A stretch of 64,000 nucleotides of DNA from Coniella vitis (GCA_011317545.1 WUJK01000005.1:310001-374000); one strand, 5' to 3'. Numbered from the stretch's first letter, positions 36,861-52,615 are shown. The notes: generated from the letters alone by a model not told the origin. A program made the numbers and translations.

Positions 36861-39800
36861 TATTATAGGCCTACGGGTAAATGCACGGCTTCGGTATACT
36901 AGGGTATAAAGCCTTAGTTAGTATATTCCCTTCTCGTCTAGAGACTAGTATTATATAAGCGCTAAATAAGAGCGTCTTCCGAATAGCTTATAAGCTATAT
37001 AAAAGACTATCGGTAATAGGACCCGTATCGACGGTAGACCTATAGAAAACTCTATCTATAGGTAGATTCTAAACGTAAGAGCTATTTAAGAGTAGCTCTT
37101 ACGCCGCTATATAGATACTACCCTTATTTCTCTCTTTAAATTAGTTAATAATAGAAATTAGGATCGAAACTATAAATACTCTCTTAATACCCGTTTATAC
37201 TTAACTAATTTCTTTTCTATCTACCCTATATATCTAACGGTATTTATATACTTATTTAGCGTATAGCCTTAGGATATTATATCCTTATAACGAGTAATTC
37301 GGGTAATTCCCTACTTAAGCGAATAATAATAATAATAATATAATAAATAATTACTTAAATAATAGAAGAGTAGCGGTATATTATTAAAGGAGTAGTATAA
37401 TAATAGCGCGAAGATAGCGTACGAAACCTAAAAGCGCTTATAGTATAACTTATATAAATCGAATAATCCCGTAGCCTATTATTATAGGAGCTATTAGTAA
37501 GTATTAGTAATCTAACGGCCGAATACCCTAACCCGGCACCTAACGAACTAAAAGATACTTATACCTTTACCTCCTAAGATATAGAAGACGCCGATATCGA
37601 TATAGATAAGGCCCTAGAGAGTATAATTATACCTAAACGTAAGCCTCTTTCTTAGCTAGCGAACTTTAAGGGTATATATACTTAATTCCTAGCTTAGGAG
37701 TATATTATAAGGTATAAACTCGTCCGAGATACTTACTTTATCGGGAATTATATAGATAAGTTCTAAGAAATCTATAAGTATTTAAAGGGAGATATAAAGG
37801 TTATAATAAGGAGCTATTATATTATAGAAAGAGAATATAGCCTCTAGAAACCCTCCTTATTCCTATAATAGCTCTATTATTAATATTATAACGAGAATTA
37901 CGCTATCGCTATTTTTTAAAGGCTCCGGAGCTTTACTTAGAAGAAAGGCTAACCTTTCCCTAACTTCTTCTCCTAATAAAAGAAGTTACTAATAGACTCC
38001 GGCGGTATAAAATAGCCGGATTTAGCTAAGTTAATATATCTAGAGGGCGCTATTAATAGCGTATTATATATATAGCTTATTAATATAAAAATACTATCGA
38101 TATATAACGATTAGGTAAAGAAAGCGTTTTATATCTCGGTTAAGCTAGAAAGCTATATTATTATCCGAAACGGTAGCTATACTTCGCCCTTAAGCTATTT
38201 ATCCGGAGTTATAATATAGCGCTTTAGAATAACCTAGCGAACGGGAGGAAACGGATAAAAACTATAAAACCCTTATACGGATCCCGATAGGGATATAGCT
38301 ATAACTAGTATTAACGCTTTATAAGCTAATAAGTAGCGTATAAGGTAGGTTAACTAAGCGGAGATTAGGCGTAGGAAAGAGTAAGGATTCTATTATAGGT
38401 ATAGACGTTCGAATTATAAAATCGCTTATTACCCCTTCTTACCTATACGCCTGCTTATTAGCTTAGGAGCTATATAGGAGACGGAAATTAATATCGCCGA
38501 TATTAACCTTATCGACCTTAATAATATTACCGAGGAATAGGAGGAAAACTAGCTACTCTTATATAAAGTTATATATAGGAGCTTATAGGTTTTAACTTTA
38601 GCTTATAAGAAGTAAAGCGTTAGATAAATAAAAACTATTTTATAATAAACTTATTTTATAATTTAACTCTATTTATCTTAGTATTTATTAATTCTAATTA
38701 TAACTATTATTTTGCTATAAGCGAGACGCTTATATATAAGTTAAGACTTCCGTATATACCTATCCCGCTTAAAACCCTCTATTAATCGTTAAAGGAGAGA
38801 ATATCGTATAAATAGCATATTATCCGCTATATAACTTACCTTAATATAAACCTAAACGGGTATTTATATCGTATTTAGGCTTATATAATCCCCTGCTTTT
38901 AGTATAACCTTATTTTAGGAAAGCCTTAGGTAGAAAAAGAGAGGGTAATATATATAGCTTATAAGTACTGCTTAAGTATCTAATAAGTAGGAGGATTAGA
39001 GGTTTAGGAATAAGGATATAGCCCTAAGAACTTTAATTATATATCTATTAATACCCTTATTATCTAGAGCGAAGTTCGGTATATAAAACGCTTAAATACC
39101 GCTTAGGTAGCGTTTTTTAGTATTATAATAGCCGATATTATTAAGGCCTTATTACCGAAAGTAGAATCCTCGGTTAACGAGAAACTCCCCTTAGAGTATT
39201 ATAAGTTCCGGAACCTCTTTAATAAGGATATAGCTTTTACGCTACCGCTATATAGAAAGGGAGCGGATTATAAGATTCGGCTATATAAGAAGGCGGATAG
39301 GTTTATTATAAACGCCCTATAGGGCTTATTATACGGGATATCTAGAGAAGAACTTATCGTATTAAGGAAGACTCTTATTAAACTATTCGATATAAGCTAT
39401 ATTAGAGCTAGTAGCTCCTTAGTAGGAGCTCCTATAATCTTTATTAAGAAACTAGGGGGCGGCCTCCGTTTTTATATAGATTATTATACGTTTAATATTA
39501 TTTCGAAAGCTAATTATTACCCGCTCCCCCTTATTAAAAAGACCCTATCTAATATTATAAACGCTAAATATTTTACTAAGCTCGATATATAAATAGCGTT
39601 TTATAAGCTTTATATTAAGGAAGGAGATAAATAGAAGACCGCTTTTTATATAAGGTATAGCCTCTTCGAATAGCTAATAACCCTATTCGGACTTATAAGC
39701 GTTCTTATAACGTTCTAGTATTATATTAATAATACTCTATACCCTTACCTAGATATCTTCTATTTAGCTTATATCGATAATATTCTAATATATACCGACG

Positions 39801-42800
39801 GTATAGCTAAAGACTACCGAGTAAAGGTAAAGCTAATATTACGCGTTTTCGAAGTAGTAGATCTAAATTTAGATATTACTAAGTACGAATTCGGTATAAC
39901 CGAGACGAAGTACTTAGGCTTTATTATTAAAATAGGGGTAGGGATTTATATAAACCCCGAGAAGGTATATACTATATATAATTAGGAGGCTCCGAAGATA
40001 GTTAAGGGAGTTTATAGCTTCCTAGGATTTATAAACTTCTATCGTTAGTTTATCGCTAATTATTCCGAAATTATAGGGCCCTTCCTAGCCTTAACTAAGA
40101 AGGGGGTCCTATTTAGGTTTAGGGAGTAGGAAGAAGCTATATTCGAATAGCTAAAGCGTCTCTTTATTAGTAAGCTTATACTTACTTAATAGGATCCGGA
40201 TAAGGAGATAGTATTAGAGGCGGATTATTCTAGCTATTCGTTAGGCGGCTGCCTCTCTTAGAGGGACGAATATAATATCCTCCGCCTAATAGCGTATTAC
40301 TTACGCTATTTAAGCCCTATAGAGTATAATTACGAGATCTATAATAAGGAACTATTAGCTATTATTAATTACTTAAGAGTATAGGATACGGAGCTTAGGG
40401 GTATTATATTATTATTTACGATTTACTCGGATTATAAGAACTTCGAATATTTTATAATATTATAGCGTTTTACTAAGAGGTAGGTCTATTAGTTCGAAAT
40501 AATAGCTCGTTTTCGATATTACTTAGTCTATTATACGGGAGTAGCTAGTAAGCGTTTAAACGCCCTTTCGAGGAGGGAGTAGGATATACTATATAATATA
40601 TTTAATAAACGCTTTACTAATTAGTAAATCTAGCTTTTACTATCGATAAAAATAAGCTAAGTTATAGTATATAACGAGCTATTACTAATAGGTAGCGAGG
40701 TTTTTATATAAGAGGAGATCTAACGCTTATAGGATAACGCTACTTTATATAATAAGGTATACTCCTAGCTTATAGGTATAATCCGTAGGGGTAAACGCTC
40801 TTTTCCCCCTTACCTACGGATATCCGAAGGTAAGCTTATTAAGGTATTTATAACGGAGTATTCGATTAATAAGAAAGGATTACTTAGGTTCTACGAATAG
40901 CTCTAATTACCGGATTAGGAACCCTTATATATTAAACTAATATAAAGTATCTACGATTCTACCCTATCTATCTACCTAGGGAGGGATATTATTATTACGA
41001 TAATAATAAGGGGCTATTTCTAGCTAAGTATATATTATAGTATTCGGTGGTTTATATAAAATTATAATATCTATAGATATAAGATAGTATAGAGATATTA
41101 GAGGAAGGGCCTTCTTAAGCCCTTACTAATACCTAAGCGGGTATAAAGTAAGTTATCTATAGACTTTATAATTAACCTCCCTTATAAGGATAATATAAGA
41201 GAGGCTTACTTAATAGTAATTATAGATCGACTAACGAAAGCTATTATACTCGAAGCTATATATAGTATAAGCGCGGAAGTATATATAGAGCGGTTCTTAT
41301 ATTATTATTAGCAGTTCTATAATTTCCCTAAGGTAATAGTTAGTAACCGAGGCTCGAATTAGGTAGGAGGGTTTTAGCGCTGATTATATAAGCTTATAAA
41401 GATAGAATAGCGCTTAAATACCGCTTTTTACCTATAAACGGATAGAGCTATAGAAAGGGTAAACTAAGAGGTTATAAACTACCTCCAAGCGTTCGTTATA
41501 TATATATAATTAGATTAACCGATACTCCTACCCGGCGCTTAACTAGCTATTAATAATAGGGATATTAATATAATTAGCCTTAGCTTATTTTTTATCTTAT
41601 ATAGCTATTATATAGATCTAATCGAATAAGTAGAGTATAATATATTATTAGTATAAGCGCCTAGAGTTTAAGCCGAGAACTTCGTCTAATAGCTTAAAAA
41701 TATAACTACTTTCGCTTATGCTATAATAGTAATTATATAATAACGAATAGAAGAATCTATAAATAAGTTATAAATAGTTATAGAGCGGCTTATTAAGGGC
41801 GATAAGGTTTAGCTCTCCCTACGAAATATTACTACCGACTACCCTTTAAAAAAGTTAGCTTAGCTATACGAGAAGTATATTATAATATATATCGTTAGCC
41901 CTTATATAGTAGAATTAGATATCCCGCTAGGTATTTACCCTTATTTCTATATAGATCTCCTAATTCGAGCTATATAAGACCCGCTCCTATTATAGGTATA
42001 GAGAGAATACCGGCTTAACCCTATTATAGTTAAAGAGGGAAAGGAACCCGAGTATTAGGTAGAAAGTATTATTAGAGTATATAATAAGCCGTATAAAGGC
42101 TATACGAAAACGGATAAAACGCTATAACGTAAAGTCCTAGTTAAATAGGTCGGATAGGATTAGTTAGATTAATAGCTATTATCTAAATTTAAAGATATAA
42201 TTACTCTTAAAGAGTTCGAATAATACTATAATAGCGCTATAAGTTATAATAGCCTAAAGTTATAGAAAAGAAGAGCGGGGAAATTAAGTATTATAGATAA
42301 AAAGAAAACTATATACGAAATACGCGCTAACGTAGCTACCTACTTATCCTTACTTACCTCCTTCTTACTACTAAAATTATTCTCCTTAGTTTTACTAGAA
42401 TAAGGGTCGTTATTAACGCCGCGCTTTATTTTAATACTAATTAAGCCCTTACCCTTATTACCCCCCTTTATAAGCTTCGCTAATAGGTCGGTAATATCCT
42501 CTAGCGCTACCGCTTAGCGGCGTACGAGCTTACAGCTACGGCGCTAGTATAAAGTTAGTAGGATACAAGCAGGGAAGGAGCAGTAGGTATATACGATAAC
42601 GGGCTGGCCCCTATAGGGCTCTAGGAATTAACTAGCGTTCCTGCGGCCGTCTCCGATATACGGAACCTTTCGCTTAGGCGGTTAAGGCAAAAGGTACGCA
42701 ATCTTCTAAATACGTTTTAGAAGATCTAGTTAACTTATTAAGCACGCCGGGCGAAGGCAATATTATATAGATAGGCCTATAATATATACGCTACGGGTAC

Positions 42801-44302
42801 GCTTATTATTTAATAACCGGACCTTATTATAGCTAGCCTAAGTCTTACCTAACTTAGGCAGGTAATCGCGGGTATAGCGTATAACGAGAGCGGCGAGGGC
42901 TTAGGGGCGGAGAATATCTAGAGTATATAAATACGGGAAGGCGTAAGCAGGGAAGGAGTAGTATATATTAGGGTCGGAAGTATTATAGGCAAGGGAATAG
43001 TTAATTATAATAATAATAGCGGTATATATCTCGTTAGTCTAATAAAGGGGGGTATAGGAATAGCCGGAGTTCTTACCCTTCTTATTCGTCCTATAGGGGA
43101 AATAATAAGCGCCGGCTATAGTAATTAGTAAGCTATAAAGAAATAGGGGAAGCGCTACTTACTAATACTATAGAGGTAAAGGGAGAGGGGGTTTTTAGAA
43201 GCCCTTATAATATAGGGCAGGTACTACTCGTCCCTAATACCCTTAGGGAGGGTAATATAAGGTTAAAGCTACGGGTTAGTAATAATAATATTCTAAATAA
43301 GCTTATTAATAGCCTTATCGAGCTAAGTAGCGGTAAAGGCGAGGATAATAGCGGTAGGAGTAATAGCGGGTACGGTAGGAATAGCCGTAGCTATAGCTAC
43401 GGGTATTATTATTATAGGAGTAGCTATAAAGCTTATAGTAATAATAGGGGCTATAATAGTAGGTATAGCGGTAAAAGCCGCGCTAGCTTATTTAGAGCGA
43501 GTAATAACGTTTATACTATTAATAGAGCTAAGTATAAATAGAGGATAAATAGGGAAGGTATAATACTTACCTTATTATTATAGGAGTTAGTTTCGTATAA
43601 CTTATAAGGGCTTTAGTTTAATTAAGAGGAAGGAATAACCTATAGAATAGGGGTTAAAGGGGTATTTATACTTTTTCGAAGCTTTAAGAGTAAAGATATT
43701 ATATCTATAACCGCCTACTAAGTTAAGGGCGTTACTATTATTCTATTAACGAATAATAAGCGGTAGAACTTATAGATTTACTAAGAGCTAGGTTAAAGGG
43801 AGCTCTACGGACGTAAGACTCCTTTTATACTCGCTAGGTACGAGGATAAGGCTCCTTTAATAGGGTAGGCGGGTATAATAGCGTTATATCGTTATACTTT
43901 TTAGATAGCTATTATACTATATATAGCTCTATAGGAGGGCGTTCGGCCTAAGCGGGGGGGTAATATTATAAGCCTATAGGTAAATATACGGCTTCGGTAT
44001 ATTAGGGTATAAAGCCTTAGTTAGTATATTCCCTTCTCGTTTAGAGATTAGTATTATATAAGCGCTAAATAAGAGCGTTTTCCGAGCAGCTTATAAGCCG
44101 TATAAAAGACTATCGGTAATAGGACCTATATTAACGGTAGACCTATAGAAAACTCTATCTATAGGTGGATTCTAATTATAAGAGCTACTTAAGAGTAGCT
44201 CTCGCGCCGCTATATGGATATTACCCTTACTTTTCTCCTTAAGTTAGTTAATAATAGAAATTAGGATCGAAACTGCGAATACTCTCTCGATGCCCGTTTA
44301 TA
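36861..44302 (+). mobile_element. Gypsy3: full-length Ty3/Gypsy element with a TRIM solo LTR inside
   Basis: LTRs lie at 36,861-37,199 and 43,964-44,302 (limits about ±3). The interior follows Gypsy2 nearly base for base with more RIP transitions: gag about 37.5-38.6 kb, RT about 39.3-39.9 kb, integrase about 40.9-42.0 kb and chromodomain near 42.15 kb. The antisense gene (minus strand) spans about 42.3-43.6 kb and is interrupted by the solo LTR at 42,595-42,784. The antisense intron is still recognisable near 43,125-43,180. The first codon of the zinc knuckle near 38,395 is also changed to Tyr. Confidence 0.9.
42595..42784 (-). mobile_element. Solo LTR of the TRIM family in Gypsy3
   Basis: One 190-bp LTR matches those of TRIM1 and TRIM2, with TATAC on both sides (42,590-42,594 and 42,785-42,789). 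The empty site is seen in Gypsy2 at 31,150-31,165. The interior and one LTR were lost by LTR-LTR recombination. The base at 42,595 is G where the other copies have T. Confidence 0.88.
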
Positions 44303-47300
44303 CTACCCTAGGTATTCCCGCCGACCGCCGTACTATACTACGCGCCTTTAATAACGCTATACGCTAGGTAATCGATTATATATAGTTTAACGTACTTTAG
44401 CCCTAGATAGCTTATAATACGGCTATAAATTACCCTAGTAGCTAATAGTATAAGATCCTAATTAGACCCGCTTTTTTATAGAGTAGTAAACCGTATTATA
44501 CCTACTATATATATAATAGTAAGGGTATTATTTATAGAGAATCTTTATAAATTGCTTCTAAGAAAGCAGACTACGCTTAATAGTTTATAAGTACCCTTTA
44601 TAAGTATATTTCGCGGAAAAGGGTATTAAGGGGCCCGGCTAGGCCCTCTAGCTAATCCTATTACCTCCGCCTAGCTACCGTATAGTATACCTAATACCGA
44701 GGCGAAAGCTTACTAGAATAGCCCGTTCTATAGTAGCGGCCTATCCCTAGCCGGCTAAACCGATAGTAATATACTTTAAAATCGCTATAACTAGTCCTTA
44801 TAGCTATAAAGAGAGCTAGCTATTAGCGGCTTAGCGAAAGAGCCGGCTATATTATAATACGAAAGCTTAGCCCCTAAGCGCTATATTAGCTAGATAAGAC
44901 TATCTATTAACGTATCTATTATATCTTCTTAAAGCTCCTAATTCCCTCTCGATATAAGGTCTATATACCCGAAGTAATAGGGCTTACTACCTACCCTATT
45001 AGGGAGAATATTATACCCCTCTTTATAAGGGTATTTATAAGCTTATTCCTAGCTATACTTATATAACTAAAGCTCTAGAGGATAGTTATTAACCGTCCCT
45101 TTATAAGGTATTACTTATAAAGGGCTTAAAAGCTTCGGAAAGCCTATTACGAGGTAATAGGCGTATTATCCCGTAGTCCTTAGATAACCGAGGTACTATC
45201 TATATAGATAAATACCGCTAATAATATTATTTTTAGCGCTAGCCGTAGTCCTATAAATACCCTAACCGCTTTAGCGTCGAAAATATATAAATACTTATAG
45301 AATACCCTAGTAATAATAGTAATAAATGCCCTATCCCTTATTATAATATACCCGTAGCCTACCTTATACTTAGATCCCTTTTAAACCTTAGAGCTATCCG
45401 TATATATTATTATAATATCCGGTAATAGGGTTATATATTATATATTATAACGTATAACTACTTCCTCCTTAAGGTAATCGATATTAGGGTTTAATATAAT
45501 ATAGTTAGAATATCGGGGGGTTAATAGGGCCGGCTTAAGTATAATAGGAAAGCTATATATAGCGTTTATAAAGCGTATATTAAATACTCTAAGGTTATAT
45601 CCTATAGGAGCGTATATCCGTTTATAAAGGAGGTGCCCTACGTTTAATAAAGCGTATTATAAGCCGGCCCGGCGAACCGCTACTCCTAATATAAGCCTAG
45701 CTATAGGGAGGCCTGGTTTATAAAGGGCTATTACCGTATATACCGTCCTCTATACTAATAATACCCCTTTAGCGCTTTTTACTAATAATTAATCCGCCTT
45801 CTTAAGCTATACTATAGGCGTATAGCCCGGTTAAAACTAGGCGTCCGCTGTATATATAAGTATCGGGATAAGTATTACTATAACCGCTTTATAGAGGGAT
45901 ATTATAGGGGGGCTATACTATACCTTCCTAAGGCTCTTAAGGTAGATTATAACCTTTACCGTCTTATAAACCCTTTCCTTAATATACCTCCTACCTATAA
46001 AACGCTTATTAAATTAGAATCCTAGCTAGCGGAAGCTAACTACCTTAGAATAAAAGGGTATACTAGTAATAGGCTTTATACGCTTACCGCTTATTATAAT
46101 AGCCGGCTATACCGCCTCCTTACGCCTTAAGAAGTAGAAAACTTCTATCTTCTCCGCTACGAATTATATTATATTCCTCGAAGCTTAATCGTTAATACTC
46201 GCTATATCCGTTTCTAGTAGTATTATATTTTTCTCTATACTATTAGATATATAAAGGAAGAGAATATCGTCTATATAATAGAAATACCTATTATTACCCT
46301 ATAAAATAAGTTTAGAGAGGTAGATTATATATAATACCGGCGAGAGAGGTAAGCCCTAGGGTATATTATATCTTACCGAGGAGAAACCCGTTATCAGCCT
46401 ATTTAAGCGGACCCGTATTAGCCGTATTATTAGGAAGGAGGTTATTAAACTTAATAATAGGAATAGGAAACTAAGGATTTATAGCTATACGATTAATCTA
46501 TTAGGGAGAATAGTATTAAACGCCCCTTATATATCCCTAATTACTATTATAATAATCTGCCCTTAGGAGAGTATTAGCTCGACGTTATATATAAGTATTA
46601 TTATAAAGTTTATTATAGAGCGTTTTAATAGCGCCCCGTAGTATTATAGGTTAAGGACCCCTTTAGTAAGTAGGATCTAGAAGAGCTTATATACGATTAG
46701 CTTCTCGAGCCCCTTAGAAAAGGTAGAAAGGAGAATAATAAGCTTATATAACTTAAGGCTATTTATATCCCTTTTACCTAGCTTAGGGTATATTAATACC
46801 TTAGTATAACGCTAAAGTAAAGGAAAGTAACTTATAATAAGGTAATAATTATAAAGCTAAACTAAAAGGGGGCTAATATTATCCTAATACTCCTTTAATA
46901 GGGATACCGAGGCGTTATTTACCTTAGGAGAGGTAAACTTAACTCGGATAATATACTCCTCTACCTCCTTAGGTATAGCCGTATAACCTTATTAGAAACG
47001 GGCTTTAAAGGTATCCTAACCCTCGAGCGGGTCCCTAACTAAATTATTATCCCTAGAGAACCGTTATAAAATCTTATCCTATAATAAGCTTACTTTCTTA
47101 ATAGGGTCTTTATATAATATATTATCCCCTATATATAATAAGGGAGCTTATAATAGTATAATTAATTTATATTACCCTGCTATCCCGAAGATATCCGTAT
47201 CCGAAGCTATTATATCGATCTTACCTTATTAAAAGGCTTACCGATATATTCGAATAACCCCTTTAAAGGTATTCCTAGCTATTTAGAATTCCCTCGAGTA

Positions 47301-50106
47301 AATCCGATAATTATATCGGGCCCTAATATACGCTTAATATACCTCCTCTACCCTATTATCCTATTAAGGGGTTTAGGAATAGGGTTATAGCTATTACCCC
47401 GTTACCTTTAAGGCCCTATTCTAGAGGTAATCTAAATAGGTTATTTAATCGTTTAGAAAAGCCGGGCTTTCCGCTTATAAAAGGGGCGGTATATCTATTA
47501 GCCCTATTTCTAAAAGGCCCTTAAAGGCTAGGAAGGATTATAAATCTACTTATAATTATATTAATTATTCCTAGGGGAGCGGAGGATTATTACCGATAAT
47601 CGTAATAAGGGTTTTATAGTTAGAGCTAATATATAGGTTAGGAGTAACCTTTATAGCTATATTTAGAATATTAGAGAAGATTAAGTTAAGGACCCCCCCT
47701 TAGATATATATAAGAACGCCCGGGGTATTTATAAAGAATATATTTCTAAATAATATCTAATCTTTAACCCGGTTATTACCCCTTTCGTTAGGCTTACCTA
47801 GCTTATAAGGAGTATAAACTATATTAAAATCGCCCCTAATTACTTATCTCCGTATAAATAAACTATTTAGTATATAATCGAATACTATATCCTCCCTAAG
47901 CGTTCGGTAAACGTTAACTAAAAGGACCCCTAATACCTTTAACTAGAGTCCGTCCCTTATAATAAGGGGCTATTATTATTTTATATATAGCTTATAACCC
48001 CGTTATATATATATTAGAACCCGGGGCTTATTACCGAATAACTCCTACCGCCTTTCCTTATAATAAGCTATCGAATCCCCTCCCTAATTATCTACCGGCG
48101 AGAAAAGTTTATAAGTAGGGTATTTCTAAATTCTCGTATTATATATCGTATATAGCTCCTAGACCTATATAATATCTACCCCCTACTTAATATAGAGTAT
48201 TAGTAGTATAATATAGGTAGATTATTTCTTCCCTATATTCGCTTAAACGATTATAAAAGGAGCCCCCTAGCTATCGGAAGGGTATATCCTATTTATATAT
48301 AGGGGGAGTAGTAATATTTAAGCCCCCTTAGGAGCTAAGGATTATAATTATATTATCGTTATCCTTAATTATATCCGCCGGGGGTATAAGTTCTCTCTTT
48401 ATAATAGGGCTAGGACCCTCCGGAGGCGGTATATTAACCGGGTCGAGCTATAAGCGCTATTATAAGCCGGTCGGCGGTATATAATCGCGGATATTATTAT
48501 AAGGCCGCTTCCGGGAGGGGCTTTCGATAGACGGCTACTTTATAGGCTTAATAGGGGGTTAAGGCTCCCGCTAGCTATTAATAATATCTATAGCCGTATT
48601 TATATCGTTATAACGGGCTTTACCTATATTCCTAATCCTCTTAAGCTTAAAGATAGATAGATAATAAAGCTACTTATTAACTATTATAAGGGCGGTAATA
48701 TAGCTAAGGTAGCTAGAGTAGACCGGCCTATAATAATTAGTATACCTAGGGGGAAGTATATAAACCTTCCCTTCCTAAGTATATTAAGCGTTAAAGTAAG
48801 TAGGGTATTACCTACTCCTTATATAACGCTTAATTAAATAATAGCTAAGATAACTATCTATATAGAAAGAGAGCTTCTCTATCTTTTATATTAGCCGGGT
48901 ATAGGGTAGGTTAAAGACCTAAAAGGGTTATATTTCGTATAAAAAGGATATTAGCTAGGTAGTAATACTTATAATAGAGTTATATCCGTTTATAGAAAGC
49001 TTATAGAAAATAGGCTCGACTCTTATTTATACTATAGCCTCTTCCCGGATATACTCCTTAGGAGAAACCCTTTAATAGGTAAAGGGGTTATAAAGCTCCC
49101 TCGGAACCCCGGTTATTATATAGGTAACCTAGGTTTATAATATAGTTACCGAGGATATTTATATTAGCTCTAATAGCTTATCCCTTAAAGGGTTAGTAAG
49201 AAGCTTATCCCGAACCTCCTTACTAATAAAGTATAAAGCCTAGCCGGTAGGGGTTTTAATAACTACCGCTATATTAATTATAAGGATCTAAAGCCGAATA
49301 TAAATACTTAGCTTAAATCTTTAAAGGGGTAAGCTTATAAATATATTATAAGGGGTAGCCTTAAGGAGGATCCTTATATCCTATCCCTATTACCGGTTAT
49401 ATTAGGGGCCGGCTTTTCGAATATAGCGAGCCGGCTCCGCCGGAAGCCTAGCGGCTACGCTTATAATAATAGCTTAGCTTTAACCCTATTAAAGGTATTA
49501 AGCGGGTAAAGGTAGCTATTAAGGGTAGAATATTACCTATAGAGTAATAACGAAAGGAATCGGGTATATCGAAATAAGCTAGCTAATAACCGGATCTAAT
49601 AAAAGATTTTTAAGCTTACGCCTAGCTATAGCTAGGAGTTAGGAGTATACCCTCTCTATATAAAGATGCTCCTTGCTTTATAAAGGGCCTTTAAAGGTAT
49701 TAACTAGTTTTCTTAGGATCTTATCTACCGCTAGTAGGATTATCTCCCGAGCTATAAACGTATAACGTACGCTTATAAGAAGGGTCCTAACCGTATTAGG
49801 GGCGAGGGGGTTATCTTAACGAGTAATAGTATCCTCTTATAACTATAGCGTAATACTATAATATCTTTTCTGCTATATAAGGGAGTAAATCGAATCCGTA
49901 ATAGAACTAATATCCGTCCTAGGTATTAATCCCTTAGGCGGCGGTAAGCCGCCCTATATCGCATCCGTAGGTAGGGCCTCCTATAAGGCTATCCCGCGAC
50001 CGTATTTACCTATATATAAATAGGTTAGATATTAGTAAATTATTAGTAAAACCGTACGCACCCTTAATAAAAGCAGGCGTATACGAGAAAAGTATCGGGA
50101 AGGATA

Positions 50107-52615
50107 TAATATACTTAATAGTAATAACTATATCTATAATAAAGATAAGGGTAATAAAGATATCCTATAAAAGGCCCTTAATAATACCCTTAAGCTCGAG
50201 GATAAGGATAAGGGTAGTATTAAGGCTATTAAGGACGGTATTAACGACGAAGATAAGGTAGATTTATTCTAAGATAGCTATAAATAGGCCGAAGATACCT
50301 CTAGCGACGAGGAGCTTACTATTAATATATATATTAGAGATAATAGCGCTAAAGAGGACGATAAGGAGGCTAGCTAGGACGAGGCTAATAACGATAGTAA
50401 TTATAATACTAATAGTAATACTAATCGTACCTATATAAACGATAGTAATAGTAATAGTAATAATAGTAACGATAACGATATCGGTATCGCTTATACTACT
50501 ACCGCCGGTAATATTAGTAGTAAACGCTTTACGCCTATTTCTACTCCTATTAGTACTCTTATTACTAAGAAGTAGCGTTCTACCGCTACTACTAGTAGTA
50601 ATAATATTAAAGCTAGAGCTATTAAAACTATAGCTCCTATTAAGGCTAATCCTCCTTATACCGCTTATATTACTAACGCTATTATTACTATTAGTATTTA
50701 GCCTAAAGCTAAGATTAGTAAGAAGAAGATTAATACTATTAAGAATAAGGGTAAAGCTATTACCCCTATTACCCCTATTAAACGTAAGAAGATATAGAAG
50801 GCTAGCGAAGCTACTCCTAATAGCCGTTATATTATAACCTAATACGATATACCTTATAAGTAATATCTAGTCTCGGTAATCGCCGGTAAGTTACTTAGCG
50901 ATTATTAGGATATCGAAGGTAATACTTGCTATTAGCGCTATTAATATAAGGGCTATAACCCCCTATTTAATTACTTAATAACCGTTAATAGCTAGCTATA
51001 TAATACCTTATAGGTAGGAAAGGATAATAGCCCCTATTATACTATTATTTATATAGCTAAGGAGGCTTATAATAAAGTATTAGTAAAAGGTCTTACTAAG
51101 TCTTCTAGTAAGTTAGAGGAGGAGGTAAAGCTAATTACCTAGCTCTAAAAGCGCCCCCGTTATATCCTACTCCGCTACCGCTAATAGTAATAGTATTAGC
51201 TATAATACTAGCCCTAATAATACTAGTATCTAGCTATTATTACCGCTATTACCGCTATTAATATTACCTATAAGTAGGAATATACCCCTAGCGTTATAAG
51301 CCTATTATAGTTACTTCCCGGCCTAATTACCCTTACCCTAAGTATTCCCGCCGACCGCTATACCGCGTTATATGCCCTTAGTAACGTTATACGCTAGGTA
51401 ATCGACTATATATAGCTTAATATACCTTAGCCCCAGATAGCCTATAATATAGCTATAAATTACCTTAATAGCTAATAATATAAGATCCTAATTAAACCCG
51501 CTTTCCTATAGGGTAATAGATTATATTATACCTATCCTATATATAATAGCGAAGGAACTATTTATAGAGAATCTTTATAAATTACTTTTAAAAAGGTAGA
51601 TTATACTTAATAGTCTATAAATACCCTTTATAAATACGTTTTATAGAAATAGCTATCGGGGGGGCTAGCTAGGCCCTCCGGCTAATCCCGCTACCTCCGC
51701 CGAGTTATAATGTAGTATATTTAGTATTAAAGCGAAAGCTTTCCTAAATAGCTTATTCTATAATAGCGGTTTATCCTTAGCCGGCTAAACCGATAATAAT
51801 ATACCTTAAAATTATTATAACTAATCTTTATAGCTATAAAGAGAGCTAGCTATTAATAGCTTAGCGAAAGGGCCGGCTATATTATAATATAGAAGCTTAG
51901 CCCCTAGGCGTTATATTAGCTAGATAAGACTACTTATTAATATACTTAATATACCCTTTTAGAGCTCCTAATTCCCTCTCGATAAAGGGTTTATACGCTT
52001 AAGGTAATAGGGCTTACTACCTACTTTATTAAGGAGAATATTATACCCCTCCTTATAAGGGTATTTATAAGCTTATTCCTAGCTATACCTATATAGCTAG
52101 GACTCTAAAGGACGGTTATTAACCGGCCCTTCTTAAGGTATTACTTATAAAGGGCTTAAAAGCTCCGGAAAGCTTATTATAAGGTAATAGGTATATTACC
52201 CTATAATCCCTAGATAACTAAGGTGCTATTTATATAGATAAATACCGCTAATAATATCGTTTCTAGCGCTAGCTATAGCCCTATAAGCGCTCTAACCGCT
52301 TCGGTATCGAAGATATATAAGTATTTATAAAGTATTCTAGTAATAGTAATAACGAATACCTTATCTCTTATTATAGTATACTTAAAGCTTACCTTACGCT
52401 TAGGTTTATCTTAAACCTTAAAGCCGTTTATATATACTATTATAATATCCGGCGGTAGGGTTATATATTATACGTTATAGCGCGCGGCTGCTTCCTCCTT
52501 AAGGTAATCGATATTAGGGTTTAATATAGCCTAGTCTAGATACCGGGGAGGTAATAGGGCCGGTTTAAGTATAATAGGAAAACCGTATATAATATCCGTA
52601 AGGCGTATATTAAAT
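50107..52615 (-). mobile_element. LINE copy B2 continued
   Basis: This segment continues the element begun at 9,257-10,504, starting with the second 13-bp TSD copy. It carries the antisense ORF on the plus strand (about 50,110-51,700) and the C-terminal half of ORF2 on the minus strand. It breaks off at TAAAT (52,611-52,615), where a solo LTR is inserted. Confidence 0.8.

Larger units (their letters stand above)
10505..50106 (-). mobile_element. LINE copy C, full length (~8.28 kb) but split by nested insertions
   Basis: This copy is on the minus strand: 3' tail at 10,505, 5' end at 50,106. Its own sequence lies in 10,505-10,624, 11,154-12,482, 20,272-20,871, 36,419-36,860 and 44,303-50,106, which sum to about 8.28 kb. 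That matches copy D. The gaps are TRIM1, TRIM2 plus Gypsy1, LINE copy D with Gypsy2, and Gypsy3 with a TRIM solo LTR. ORF2, with endonuclease, reverse transcriptase and RNase H, lies mostly in 44.4-48.5 kb. The antisense ORF lies across 11.8-12.48, 20.28-20.87, 36.42-36.86 and 44.3-45.0 kb. The whole element is RIP-dead. Confidence 0.85.
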